A DNA stretch of 64,000 bases from NCBI GenBank assembly GCA_016711295.1, contig JADJTE010000005.1:310001-374000 (forward strand), written 5' to 3'. Of this stretch, positions 27,567 through 39,381 are shown one piece after another (position 1 is the first letter of the stretch; every line of letters starts with the position of its first letter). The position numbers and the translations under genes were made by a program. The DNA is from Sphingobacteriales bacterium (GTDB taxonomy: Bacteria > Bacteroidota > Bacteroidia > Chitinophagales > UBA2359). Below the pieces are notes generated by a model that was not told the origin of the DNA, made no database searches, and saw only the letters and a list, made by a program, of their open reading frames with translations.

Positions 27567-30344
27567 ATGTCTATGCCTACCTCTCCCCCCTACGCTATCA
27601 CTGCCCTAAGAGCCGTTCTATGCGGGCTATTTTGGCTATTTTTTGCCGCCCAAGCGATGGCTACCCACAATCGTGCGGGCGAAATCACTTATCGGAGCGC
27701 ACCCTTGCCTGGGCAGCCCTATCGCTATATTTTCAATATCCACACCTATACCAAAGTATCGGGCGGCGGGGCAGAAGCCGCCGACCGCGATACGCTCACT
27801 ATATTATTTGGCGACGGCAACCAAGAAAACGCTCCGCGTGTAAATGGCGGAAGCAATACCACCGGCGAGGAGATAGGGCAATAACGTCAAATATAACCGC
27901 TACGAAGCGATACATAATTACCCCGGACCCTTTACTTATGTCGTGTCGGTGCAAGACCCTAACCGCGTCGAAGACATTATCAATATCCAATTTGGCGCGT
28001 CTCTGTCGAAGTGCCTTTTTATTTAGAGGACACGTTATTTATACGCGACCCTCAATTTTTCGGCTATAATAGCTCGCCTGTTTTATACCAGCCGCCCATC
28101 GATTTTGCCAATGTAGGCTACCCATTTTTGCACAACCCAAATGCCTTCGACGCCGACGGCGATAGCCTCGTATTTTCGTTCACTACGCCCTTAGCGCAAC
28201 AAGGACAACCTGTATTCGCTTTTCAAGACCCTGACCAAATCTCGCCCGCGCACAATAACAACTTTAGCATAGACCCCAATACAGGCGAAATCTTATGGAA
28301 TGCTCCCCAGCAACCAGGCATTTATAATATCGCTATATTGATAGAAGAGTACCGAAACGGGCTGCTCATTGGCACGATGATTCGAGATATGCAAATTATC
28401 GTGGCAGACATCAATAACCGACCGCCCAACCTCGAAGCACTGCACGATACGTGTATTATTGTGGGCGAAGTACTGCAAATTGATGTACGCGCTACCGACC
28501 CCGATGCCACGCAGCGCGTCAGTCTGTCTGCCTTTGGGGGTGCCTTAGAATTGGCAAGCTCGCCCGCTATTTTTGAAACTACACTGCCGCCGCCCGGACA
28601 AGCCGCCGAAGGTACTTTTATCTGGACTACGGTATGCGACCACGTGTTTAGCGAAAAATATATGGTCGTGTTTAAGGCAGAAGACAATTTTAGCTCGCAG
28701 GGGCAACCTATGCCACTAAGCGACCTCGAAACGTGGCTCATACAAGTAGTGCCGCCGCCGCCCCAAGAGCTACAGGTAAATATAGTAGCGGGCAATATAC
28801 AACTCAATTGGAACTTGACAACGCCATATACTTGTAGCAACAGCCCTAAATTTAGGGGCTTTTCGATATGGCGTTCTATTGGCTGCGATTCACTACAATT
28901 CGACAAATGCCAATTGGGATTAGATGGCACGAGCTATGTACGTATAGCTGAAAATATTACTACCAATACCTATACCGACATCAGTGCCATACGCGGCATA
29001 CGTTATTCGTACCGCGTAGTAGCCGAATTTGCCGACGCTTTCACCAACTCTATGCCGCCTACGCCCATCAATGCCGTATCGAGTGCTGCCTCTAATAATA
29101 TATGTGTCGAGTTGCCAAAAGATGCGCCTATCATCACGAATGTAAGCATAGAAACCACCCAAACTAACGACGCACAAATATACGTGGCTTGGTCTAAACC
29201 ACGCCCGCTGCCCTTAGATACCACTGTAAATCTACCGCCATATCGCTACGAACTCTACCGAAGCACGGGAATCGGAACAAGCGATTTTGAACTTGTTCAG
29301 ACATGGAACTACGATGCCTTTTATCAAGCAAACGATACGACCTATACCGATACCGCCCCCAACCTCAATACCCAAGACGACGCTTATACGTATCGCGTGG
29401 CGTTTTATGCCAATCAAATTTTGATGGATAATACCGAAGCGGCTTCCTCCGTGCGCCTAAGTACAAACCCTAGCGATAATGCTGCCAATTTGTCGTGGCA
29501 ATTTGCCGTGCCTTGGCTCAATTATAGCTACGAAGTTTATAGACAAAATGCAAGCGGCACTTTTGACCTCATAGCTACAAGGCCCGAACCGCAATATACC
29601 GATACCAATTTGATAAACGGAAAACAATATTGCTACTATATACGCGCCATAGGCACTTATGGCAGCAGCGAACTAACAGACCCACTCTACAATAGCTCGC
29701 AAATAGCCTGCGTTACACCCACCGATACCGACCCACCTTGTGCGCCTAACCTAAGCATAGCTAATGGCTGCGATGCCGATATTACAGCTCCCGATATACC
29801 CTTAGTCAATTACCTAAGTTGGAATAATCCCAACCTGACCTGCGCCAATGACGTAGTGGCTTATCATATTTACTACCAAGCACCATTAAGCCCTGATTTT
29901 GACCTCCTATCCACCATCGAAGGAGCAGAAAATACAGCATATCAGCACAACCTGAGCGGAGGCTTGGCGGGTTGTTATTATATCACAGCTATTGATTCGT
30001 TCCAAAACGAGAGCTTGCATAGCAACGTCATTTGTGCCGAAAATTGCTTGGATTATGAATTGCCCAATACCTTTACGCCTAATGCCGATGGCAACAACGA
30101 CCTATTTGTGCCGCGCCGCTCGCGTTTTGTGAGCCAAGTACAACTAAAAATATTCAACCGGTGGGGCAATTTGGTCTATGAAACCCAAAACCCGACCATC
30201 GATTGGAACGGCACCGACAGCACAACAGGAAAAGACCTACCCGAAAGCGTATATTATTACATCTGTGACGTGTATGAGCAGAGCAGCAATGGAACGAATA
30301 TCCTAAACCGACAGCTAAACGGCTATATACATCTAATCCGCTAA
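27567..30344 (+). CDS. Large T9SS cargo protein with gliding-type (type B) C-terminal domain (frameshifted)
   Basis: Restored to about 925 residues. The signal peptide ends near QAMA and the mature part starts THNRAGEITYRSAPLPG, the usual opening of Bacteroidota gliding-associated giant proteins. The middle has cadherin-like and fibronectin type III-like segments (YRYELYRSTG, YSYEVYRQNASG, VVAYHIYYQ). The end is a type B sorting domain: LPNTFTPNADGNNDLFVP, FNRWGNLVYET and DWNG, then NGYIHLIR. Frame breaks occur at about 27880 and 28005. The protein is likely exported by the type IX system and attached to or released from the cell surface. The ligand is unknown. Confidence 0.82.
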
Positions 30345-30423
30345 TTGCGCGATATTATTAAGACGTACCGCCGCCGATGGATATCGACGGCGGTATTGTC
30401 GTATAGGGCTACTTTTGTTTTAT

Positions 30424-30943
30424 TTACCCAAAAACGATGCGTTTTACTTGATCCCATTGGTTACCCGAATAGTAATAGTAGGGATAGGAGCGTTTCAAAA
30501 ATCGGTCGTAGAAATAATAGCGGTAGGCGCAATACGATTGGTCTTCTGTTTTTTTGGTCGTGAGGTTAAGCACTTTTTTCGTGCCAAAAAATGCCTCGCG
30601 GCGCAGCAAGTAGCGATACATCATTACGTCGGGGTATAGTTCGTCTCACCTTACCCAAATCGACCAATTTGTGTTCGGCGTTGCATGATTTATATAGGCT
30701 ATCTAAACGTTGATTATAGGGTTCGAGATGGTTGTTGGTGTTTTCTATAAATTCATCTTTTTGGTCTTCATACATGTCATCGACATCGGCTAAGGTGGCA
30801 TTGGGGTCTTGGTATTTAAAACGCTCTACCAACATCACCGAAGTGCGGAGGTCTTGTGGTATCCATTTTTGCGCCTGACATAACGTAGCGGGCACTGCCA
30901 ACAAGCAACAAGACAGCAATAGAAAAAATGTTATTTTTTTCAT
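30424..30943 (-). CDS. Small exported protein of unknown function (frameshifted)
   Basis: The ATG at 30943 gives a signal peptide (MKKITFFLLLSCCLLAVPA, cleavage near CQAQ). The mature part is about 150 residues, charged, with RFKYQDPNATLADVDDMYED and then, after one shift at about 30645, DELYPDVMMYRYLLRREAFF and a tyrosine-rich tail (RSYPYYYYSGNQW). No family is recognised. It stands alone, convergent with the T9SS cargo gene, and the 333 bases upstream (30944-31276) show nothing I can identify. Confidence 0.55.
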
Positions 30944-31276
30944 AAAAAAATAAAATGAAGTATTTTTGGTGTGGTGAATGGGGCGCATACCTTTATGGGT
31001 TATATGCAAGCAGGATAGTGGTATGACTGCTGCACATTTGTAAAGTTTAAGTAATAAGGCGCAAAAATGCCGCTTTTTTTTGAAAATACTGCATCTATCG
31101 GCGCAAATTAGCCCGCCAATGTATTTATGAACGCAAAAACAGCCTTTTAAACGTTCTGATAGCGGCTGCTATTGCATGGAGGCACTAATAAAAGCCTGCT
31201 AAATTAAAGTTTGTTGCTTGCTTGTTACCTATATATCGACATTAAGGCGTATTTTAGCGGCATTAATTCAAAACCC

Positions 31277-34200
31277 ATGCCCTACAATCTTACCCATACC
31301 TTATACCTGTTATCTGCTTGGCGGTATATCTTTAGACGAGTTGCCTACCTCGCTTTGTATGGTTATATTATTTGTCAAACAATGGATATCGCCGCACAAG
31401 CCATTGATTGCGCAATACTTAGCGATTATGCCGTATGCGACCCCTTTGCCGATGCTAACTTACTCAATCCTACATGGTCGGGCGATGCGGCTGCCTTTAT
31501 AGTCAATGCTAATGCCGAATTGCAAAGCAACGGTAGCGGTACAGATACAATTGCCCTTAGTACGCCAATCGGCAGCAGCGGCGTTCCTACTGAATGGGTC
31601 ATCAAAGTGCGAATGGAATTTGACCCATCGGATAATAACCGAAGCAGCATTTACCTACTCGCCGACCAAGCCGACCTCAAAAGCCCTACCCTAAGCGGTT
31701 ATTACTTGCGCTTAGGCGAAAACGGTGCTGCCGATGCCATTAGCCTATACCGCCAAAACAACGGAGTGAGCAGCCTAGTGCGTGGCAGTGATGCTACCGT
31801 AGCCTTTGCACCCGATTTATATATCCGTGTGACATATAATGAATCAGGCGAGTGGAATATCTATACCGCAGCCGTAGGCGGTAGTTATGTGCTTGATGCG
31901 TCTGTTAACGAACCCGTGCCATCCTTCGGTGCGAGTTTTATGGGCGTTTGGTGTAAGCACACCGCGACCAATGCGACCAAATTTTTCTTTGACGACATCT
32001 ATGTTGCCAATCCGCCCTTAGATACTACGCCGCCGATAGTCGTAGGTGTTAATGCTTCGCCCAATTTGGTATCCGTTGCGTTTAGCGAAGCCATACCTTA
32101 GCTGCGCCCACTACATTCGATTTGTTTTATTATGAGGAACAACCCCGCGACGTAGTTATCAACGAAATATTGGCAGACCCCGACCCCGCTGTGGGTTTGC
32201 CGCCCTACGAATTTGTAGAACTGCATAACCGCACCGATATGCCTATATCACTCGGCAATTGGCAATTTGGCGATAACGCCACCGCACCCCAGACTTTTTT
32301 TGCACCCAATGTCGTATTGCCCGCACAGGGTTATTTGGTTATCTGCGCTCCGTCTGCCGATGCGTTGGCGGCTTTCGCGGCTTTGGGCGTACCTGCTATG
32401 GGATTGAGCGGTTTCCCATCACTCAATAATAGCGGCGATGCCTTAGTGCTGTTCGACGAAATGGGCAATTTGATAGATGCCGTTACGTATAGCGATAGCT
32501 GGTATGCCAGCAGCAACAAGCGCGAAGGCGGCTGGGCTTTGGAACAGATAGACCCCGATGTAGCTTGTACGAGCGCGGGCAACTGGCGCGAATCGGACAA
32601 TAGCAATGGCGGTACGCCCGGCGCAGCAAATAGCGTAACGGGCGTTTATGACGATACGACTGCCCCGCAAATTATGGGCATACAAATAATCGACCCTCAA
32701 ACCATATTGCTATTGACAAGCGAAAATGTATACGCGCCAAGTGCCGAGCAATTGAGCAATTATACCCTTAGCGGTGGTATAGATATTGCCGATATAAGCG
32801 TAGAATTGGAAGCGATACAACTGACTTTGAGCAGCCCACTACAAATAGCTACGCTATATACATTGGCGGTTGCGGGTATAAGCGATTGTTCGGGCAATGT
32901 CCTTGTGCCGTATAGCAATAGTTTCGCACTACCTCAGATTGCTGATACCTACGATGTATTGATAAGCGAAATTTATGCCGATACGGATACACCCGAAGAA
33001 TTTGCCGTGCCCACCCTCGATTTGCCCGCTGCCAAATACATCGAATTGTATAACCGCAGCGACAAAACTATTAGTTTGCAGGGTTGGTACTTGACCGACC
33101 TATCCGACACCACTCAACTCGCCGAATACTTACTACCGCCCAGCAGCCGCGTGGTCTTGTGTTCGAGTACCAAAACAACATTATTTACCGAGCGCGGTAT
33201 AGCGGCTTTGGGCGTAACTGCCTTTACCGACCCCAACACCAGTGCCGACCGATTATCGATATTCAACGCCGAAGGCACATTAATCCATTCGGTGAGTTAT
33301 GACAAAACGTGGTATCGCGACCCCGTAAACAGGAAGGCGGCTGGTCGCTCGAAATGATAGACACAAACAACCCTTGCGAAGGAGCAGCCAATTGGCAAGC
33401 CTCAGACGACCCCAAAGGCGGTACAAGGAATAGGACAACCTATTACTGCCTCCCTGCTTTCGCCAAGCAACAAACAGGTATTGCTTGGCTTGGCTATGCC
33501 TTTGCCAGCCAATACGATATACACCGTTACTGCCAATTTGGTGAGCGACTGCGCGGGAAATCCCATTGGTTTATATAATTCTGTCCAAGTGGGAATAGCC
33601 GAAACGCCCCAAACCAACGAAATCGTTATCAACGAAGTGTTGTTTAATCCCGTGATAGGCGGCTATGATTATGTAGAACTGTATAACCGAAGCAATAAAA
33701 TATTGAGCTTGTCGGGTTGGTATTTTGCACAAATAGATATAGCCGAAAACCCCGACTCGGTTACTGCTTATTTGCCCCTGCTGACCGAGCGATATACTTT
33801 GTTTCCCGACCAATACGTAGTATTGACCGAAAACCCCGAACAAGTAATAGCGCATTATGGACAATGCGGCGCAACGATACCTACCCGTTCGTTTTTGCGT
33901 ATCAGCGACCTGCCCACCCTCAACGACGACGAGGGTATAGTAGCTATCGTATCGCTTTTTGCCGCTGATACCTTAGACATGTTGCATTATTTCGATTCGT
34001 GGCATAATCCATTGCTCGATACGCCCGACGGTTTTGCCTTAGAACGAATAGATTATACGCGCCCCACGCAAGATGCCAACAACTGGCAATCGGGCGCGTC
34101 TGCGGCTTGTGGCGGCACGCCGGGCTATCTCAATTCGCAATTTTTGCGTATCGATAATACTGCCGACCTCAATAGTATTAGCATAGAGCCACCTGCTATT

Positions 34201-34485
34201 TCGCCCGACGGCGATGCCTACAACGATTTTGCTATTATCGGCTACCAATTCGACGCGAGTGGCTATGTCATTAATATATTGCTGTATGACGAGCGCGGGC
34301 GCGAGCTACAACATTTGGTGCGCAACGAAATAGCTGCTACCGAAGGTTATTACAAGTGGGACGGTTCGCTCGCCAATGGCGAAAAAGCACCCATAGGCAT
34401 TTATACCTTGCGCATACAAGCTATAGGCACAGACGGCGAAGCGAGATTATTCAAAAAGTCTGTAGCCATAGTAGGGCAAAAATAA
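31277..34485 (+). CDS. Exported protein with repeated lamin-tail domains (frameshifted)
   Basis: Restored to about 1,070 residues in four frame pieces (breaks at about 32096, 33335 and 33425). After an N-terminal hydrophobic segment and a lectin-like beta-sandwich (ATAFIVN to FFFDDIYVANPP), three lamin-tail domains follow, each starting with an INEILADP-, ISEIYADT- or INEVLFNP-type motif and containing VELHNRTD, IELYNRSDKT or VELYNRSNKI. Ig-like linkers separate them. The end (SPDGDAYNDFAIIGYQF, GIYTLRIQ) is a FlgD-like/type IX sorting type of module. Such proteins are surface or secreted adhesins or nuclease companions; the function here is unknown. Confidence 0.78.
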
Positions 34486-34586
34486 CAAAATTACTACGAT
34501 TGGATACTGTAATATAGTACAATTAATATGTGTTTATTGTAAACGCATAATGCAAAAGAACACCTCTTTTTGTTTGCCCCTACACT

Positions 34587-36437
34587 ATGAAACTCAGAGA
34601 CCATTTCCCGATATTTTTATGTGCTATATTTGCCATAATTATGCTGTGCTTAGCCGTTTTTGCCGATGGCACCGGCGATGACGGCGATAGCGTAGGGCAC
34701 TATTTGATAGCCCACTATGCCTTTAAGCACCCGTATTTGTTGCTCGACCATTGGGGCAAACCTGTCTTTACGCTTTTGGCTGCACCTTTTGCCTATTGGG
34801 GCTTTACGGGAATTAAATTGTTCAATGTAGCCTTAGCTACTGCTACACTTTGGCTGACGTACAGAAGTGCTTGCCTATTAAATATTCCGTCGGCTTGGGC
34901 GGCGATATTACTGCTGGCAACATCGCCTATGTATGTAAGCCTAAATTTATCGGGCTTGACCGAGCCTTTATTGGGTTTTACCTTGATGCTTAGTTTATAT
35001 TGGGCACTCTGCGGGCGTTGGGCTTGGGCTGCGGTATTGATGTCCTTTGCGCCGCTCGTGCGCTCGGAAGGCATTATTATGTTGGGCGTTTTTGCTATTT
35101 ATTTGTTGGTCAAGAGGCGGTATGCCGTATTGCCTTATTTGGCATTGGGGCAGGCTTTATATAGCGTGGTGGGCTATCCGTACTACGGCGATTGGCTGTG
35201 GGTATTTCGGCGCATACCTTATGCTACTCTTAGTTCGGGCTATGGGTCGGGGCAGCTCAATCATTTTGCGGCGCATCTCCACGAACTTATCGGCAATTTG
35301 GGTGTGTTTTGGCTATTATTGGGCTTGTTGAGCGGATTTATACGTTCTGTTTTGTATATATTGCGGCGGAGCCTATTTTTGGCAGAAGAATGTTGGTTGG
35401 TTTATGGCGGATTTGTGGCGTTTTTTGTCGCCCATTCCTTGTTTTGGTATTGGGGCATTTTTGTCTCTGCGGGATTGGTGCGTGTTTTGTTAAGCGTCAT
35501 ACCGCTGATAGCGATTATTTCGCTGCGTGGCATACAGGGTTTTACCGCACGCCTACCCGCGCTCAGAGTATATGGAAAAACGCCGGTATTGCTCATTTTA
35601 TGCCTCATTACAGTATTAGAATCGCTATCGCGATTGCGTTGGGAGCGCGATTTTGCAGCTACACCCGCACACAAAACATTGATAGAAGCCGCCCAATGGA
35701 CAAAGCAACACTACGGAGCAATTAAAACGGCTTTTTATGATGCTATGTATAGCAGCGTAGCCTTTGGTATAGACCCTTTTACCCAAACCCACTCCCTGCG
35801 TCAGGTGAAGGTGGGTGGCTATATCGAAGACCATAGCTTGCTGATATGGGATAGTTTTTTCGCACGCACACAAAACGGACTCATCGAATTAGATGCCCTA
35901 AAACAAGACCCGCGCCTATCGCTATTGAAATGTTTTGAGCAGGGCAACAAATATATTGGCAAGCGCGAAGTATGTTTGTTTGAACGAAAAGCCGTACCCG
36001 ATTCGGTGCGAAATATACTGCTCGACGACCAATTTGAAACCGCCAGCCCGCTGCGCGATACCTTATATGCACACAGCGGACAACGCTCGTTGCGCGTAGG
36101 CAATCCCGATGCCTTTTCGTCGGGTATAGAACCCATGCTTGCCACTTTTCCGCCCGACTGCAAGGCTATCCGCGCCACAGTATGGGTATATAGCCCCAAT
36201 CCCAAGCCCGCCGCGCCGCCAAAATTGGTACTCACCTACGACAATTTTTGGCAAAGCATACAGTGGAGCGACCTACCCCTTAAAGACCTCGAACCTAATA
36301 CGTGGCAGCGTTTCGAGTTAGAAGTGCCGATGTTGAAAGACATTCCGCTCAATATAGACCGTCTCAAAGCCTTTGTTTGGAATCCGACCGACCAACCCGT
36401 ATGGATAGACGATTTCAGGGTAGAATTGCTGAGGTGA
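34587..36437 (+). CDS. Polytopic membrane protein, likely GT-C-type glycosyltransferase
   Basis: A 616-residue protein with about nine transmembrane segments in the first 350 residues, then a soluble C-terminal domain. An acidic pair after the first helix (GTGDDGDSVGHY, about 29-40) sits where GT-C polyprenyl-sugar transferases carry their catalytic DxD/ED residues. The C-terminal part (about 480-616) looks like a carbohydrate-binding beta-sandwich (QRSLRVGNPDAFSSG, WIDDFRVEL). It would act on lipid-linked sugars at the outer face of the inner membrane. Family assignment is by layout only. It is followed 93 bases later by pyrG on the same strand. Confidence 0.6.
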   Translation: MKLRDHFPIFLCAIFAIIMLCLAVFADGTGDDGDSVGHYLIAHYAFKHPYLLLDHWGKPVFTLLAAPFAYWGFTGIKLFNVALATATLWLTYRSACLLNIPSAWAAILLLATSPMYVSLNLSGLTEPLLGFTLMLSLYWALCGRWAWAAVLMSFAPLVRSEGIIMLGVFAIYLLVKRRYAVLPYLALGQALYSVVGYPYYGDWLWVFRRIPYATLSSGYGSGQLNHFAAHLHELIGNLGVFWLLLGLLSGFIRSVLYILRRSLFLAEECWLVYGGFVAFFVAHSLFWYWGIFVSAGLVRVLLSVIPLIAIISLRGIQGFTARLPALRVYGKTPVLLILCLITVLESLSRLRWERDFAATPAHKTLIEAAQWTKQHYGAIKTAFYDAMYSSVAFGIDPFTQTHSLRQVKVGGYIEDHSLLIWDSFFARTQNGLIELDALKQDPRLSLLKCFEQGNKYIGKREVCLFERKAVPDSVRNILLDDQFETASPLRDTLYAHSGQRSLRVGNPDAFSSGIEPMLATFPPDCKAIRATVWVYSPNPKPAAPPKLVLTYDNFWQSIQWSDLPLKDLEPNTWQRFELEVPMLKDIPLNIDRLKAFVWNPTDQPVWIDDFRVELLR

Positions 36438-36529
36438 GCCAATGCCCTGCGAAAGTAAAAAATGCTATCTTGTTTCAGCAAGCCGTTTTTTTGCCCCATC
36501 TTTGCCGCTAAATTCAGCCCATTATAGTC

Positions 36530-38035
36530 ATGACCAAAACATAGTTTTGTTACGGGTGGCGTTACCTCGTCACTTTGCAGAGGGTATTATTGCCTCTTCG
36601 CTCGGAAAACTGCTGCAAGCACGCGGCGCACGAGTGACCATCCAAAAATTTGACCCTTACCTGAACGTAGACCCTGGCACACTGAACCCCTACGAACACG
36701 GCGAATGCTATGTCACCGATGACGGTGCCGAAACCGACCTCGATTTGGGGCATTACGAGCGTTTTTTGAACGTACCGACCTCGCAAGCCAACAACGTCAC
36801 AACGGGCAGGATATACCAAACTGTCATTGAGAAAGAGCGACGCGGCGAATATTTGGGCAAAACGGTGCAAGTGGTGCCCCATATTACCGACGAAATAAAA
36901 CGCCGGATATTGCTCTTGGGCAATACGGGCAATTATGATGTAGTAATTACCGAATTAGGCGGCACGGTAGGCGACATAGAATCGCTACCCTATATCGAGG
37001 CAGTACGCCAATTGCGTTGGGAATTGGGCTCGGTCAATTGTGCCGTCATACACCTAACTTTGTTGCCCTATTTGGAAGCCGCCAAAGAACTCAAAACCAA
37101 ACCTACCCAACATTCGGTCAAAGAATTGTTGGGCTATGGCATTCAGCCCGATGTAATCGTATGCCGCACCTCGCGCCCTATGACGGGCGACATCAGGCGC
37201 AAAATAGCCCAATTTTTGCAATGTCGATTTGAGTGCGGTAGTCGAAGCCATCGATGCCGATACGATATACGATGTGCCGCTATTGCTATTGAAAGAAGGG
37301 CTTGACCGCACAATACAGCAAAAATTGCGCATCAATCTGGCAGCCGAACCCGACTTGCGCACATGGAAAGATTTTTTGGGCAGGCTCAAAACCTCTGCCT
37401 CTGAGGTGCGCATCGGCTTGGTGGGCAAATATTTAGAATTGCAAGATGCCTATAAATCTATCAATGAGGCATTTATACACGGCGGCGCGTATAACGAATG
37501 TAAAGTGACGATAGAGAGCATACACTCCGAATTGCTGAACGATGGCAATGTAGCACAGAAGTTGTCTAAATTGGATGGTATTTTGGTCGCCCCAGGCTTT
37601 GGCGAGCGCGGTATTGCGGTCAAGATATGCGCCATACGCCACGCTCGCGAACAAAAAAACCCCGTCATCGACAAAATGGAAGAGCAGAAGCGCATCACGC
37701 AATTGGGTGCTACGATGCGCTTAGGCAAGTTTAAATGCCAACTGCTGCCCCAAAGCCAAGCGCAACAAATCTACGGCAGTGACACCATCGAAGAACGACA
37801 CCGCCACCGCTACGAATTTAATAATGACTACCAAGCACAGTTTGAGGCAAACGGCATGGTCATATCGGGCACGAACCCCGACAGCGGCTTGGTCGAGATT
37901 GTAGAATATCCCGCACACCCCTTTTTCGTAGGCGTACAGTTTCACCCCGAACTAAAAAGCACCGTCCTACACCCACACCCTTTGTTTGTGCGCTTTATCA
38001 AAGCAGCAATGATGTATAAAAAGCAAGGACGGTAG
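36530..38035 (+). CDS. pyrG: CTP synthase, with frameshifts and a missing glutaminase nucleophile segment
   Basis: CTP synthase makes CTP from UTP and ammonia supplied by its C-terminal glutaminase domain. The synthetase domain is recognisable: VTGGVTSSL and IIASSLGKLLQARG (needing two shifts near 36545 and 36585), then GTLNPYEHGECYVTDDGAETDLDLGHYER (within 36681-36760) and ITELGGTVGDIE. Another shift at about 37212 links to VVEAIDADTIYDVP. The amidotransferase domain keeps the His-Glu pair in GVQFHPELKST, but between AIRHAREQK and NPVIDKMEEQK about 40 residues, including the GICLGMQ nucleophile cysteine loop, are absent. Restored length is about 502 against the usual 530-550. Convergent with cmr6, two bases apart. 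Confidence 0.88.
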
Positions 38036-38037
38036 GG

Positions 38038-39309
38038 TTATTCTCGCATATATCCATAGCCCACGGCGGTTTTGGCACCAATGCCGTGCTGGGTGAGGGC
38101 TTGGGTGAGATGGTGTTTGACGAAATCCAACAATCGAGAATCGGCGTTTAAATTAAGGTTGCCTATTAAAAATCTGTGATAATTACCGCCTATATCTTTC
38201 AGGGTAATTTGTTTTTTTGCGCCAAGGTGGGTTTGAAACTTCAAATCATTCTCGCCGCTTATCGTTAAAAAGTAGATAGGTCTGGTGCTGTGCGTATCGG
38301 TTGGGGCTATATAGTTGATGTCTTTATACCAATCTTTGTAATGTACGTTCATCACGTCCGTTTTTATGATAGGTGCTACATTGGGTATTCCATCAAAAAA
38401 AGTAACCAATCCTCGATGCTCGCCGCCTAATGCCGATATGGTTGGATCTTCGTCATAAGCGTATTCGTATTCGCCTTTTTTATTTTTCTGCAATTTAGGT
38501 TCTCCGTTTTCAAATATGACCTTTTTGATATTTTTGGGGCAACCAAAAATGCTACAAAATAGTTTGCTTTCGGTGATAGCTCTAAACTCGGCATTGACCA
38601 ATGGATAATTTTTTTCATAGTCGGGTACATTTTCGGGCTGTGCAAAAAAATGAGTGATAAACCAACTGCGCAATACGCCTTTTATGCTCGAACTGGGCAA
38701 ATAGGGTATTCCATATACGTGATGTAAAGTTATGCTTGTTTCATAGACAGACTCGCCGCCTAAACCCAAAGCCATGCGCCATTGGAGTTGAAATGAAACT
38801 TCAATATTATTATTGGGGAATAATTGAGTTGCTTGATGTTTTTGCCGACGGTATAAGTCGCCAAATTTATCTGCTATACACCCATAATTAGCATGTATTT
38901 CGCGAATATTCTCTTTGTCGTTTTTGAAAAACGAAAACTTGCGATTACCATTTTTGTCCTCGTCCAAATATGCTGCCTTTTGTAATTTTAAAGCAAAATT
39001 ATCTATATTGTTTAGGGGAATAGCTTTGGTATCTTTGGGCAAATGGGTCTTGCCCTGATCAAAAATATCACTGTGAGCGTTGCTTGCCGTTTGCACATTA
39101 CTAGTAGATAGAGACCAAATTTCTTCTCCGTCAACAGTTATACTTAGTATCTTTCCTGATGAATTGCAGTCATATTTGCACTCTTTGTCATGGAGTGAGG
39201 TATCAGATAGAGGCAATACTTCGGTCTTGCCCTTATCCTTAATTAATCGAACAATTACTTCGCCCTTGTCATTGCGCTCAACTTCTAATTTTCCTGTTTT
39301 AATAGCCAT
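38038..39309 (-). CDS. cmr6: Type III-B CRISPR subunit Cmr6 (copy 1, long)
   Basis: A 423-residue RAMP protein. Residues 1-150 are a hydrophilic region with no recognised fold (starts MAIKTGKLEVERNDKGEV). From about 170 it is typical Cmr6: MALGLGGESVYETSITLHH, GIPYLPSSSIKGVLRSW (the glycine-rich RAMP region) and the C-terminal QHGIGAKTAVGYGYM. Cmr6 caps the backbone of the Cmr complex near the 3' end of the crRNA. The frame is intact. It is the last gene of the operon and its stop faces the stop of pyrG. A second, diverged Cmr6 gene lies immediately upstream. Confidence 0.92.
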   Translation of the reverse strand: MAIKTGKLEVERNDKGEVIVRLIKDKGKTEVLPLSDTSLHDKECKYDCNSSGKILSITVDGEEIWSLSTSNVQTASNAHSDIFDQGKTHLPKDTKAIPLNNIDNFALKLQKAAYLDEDKNGNRKFSFFKNDKENIREIHANYGCIADKFGDLYRRQKHQATQLFPNNNIEVSFQLQWRMALGLGGESVYETSITLHHVYGIPYLPSSSIKGVLRSWFITHFFAQPENVPDYEKNYPLVNAEFRAITESKLFCSIFGCPKNIKKVIFENGEPKLQKNKKGEYEYAYDEDPTISALGGEHRGLVTFFDGIPNVAPIIKTDVMNVHYKDWYKDINYIAPTDTHSTRPIYFLTISGENDLKFQTHLGAKKQITLKDIGGNYHRFLIGNLNLNADSRLLDFVKHHLTQALTQHGIGAKTAVGYGYMRE

Positions 39310-39381
39310 AGATGTTTGTGTGTTTTTGGGAGGGTAAGGGGAAAAAGTATTTTGGAGAACAGTGTCTTTGGCAAAGTCGAT

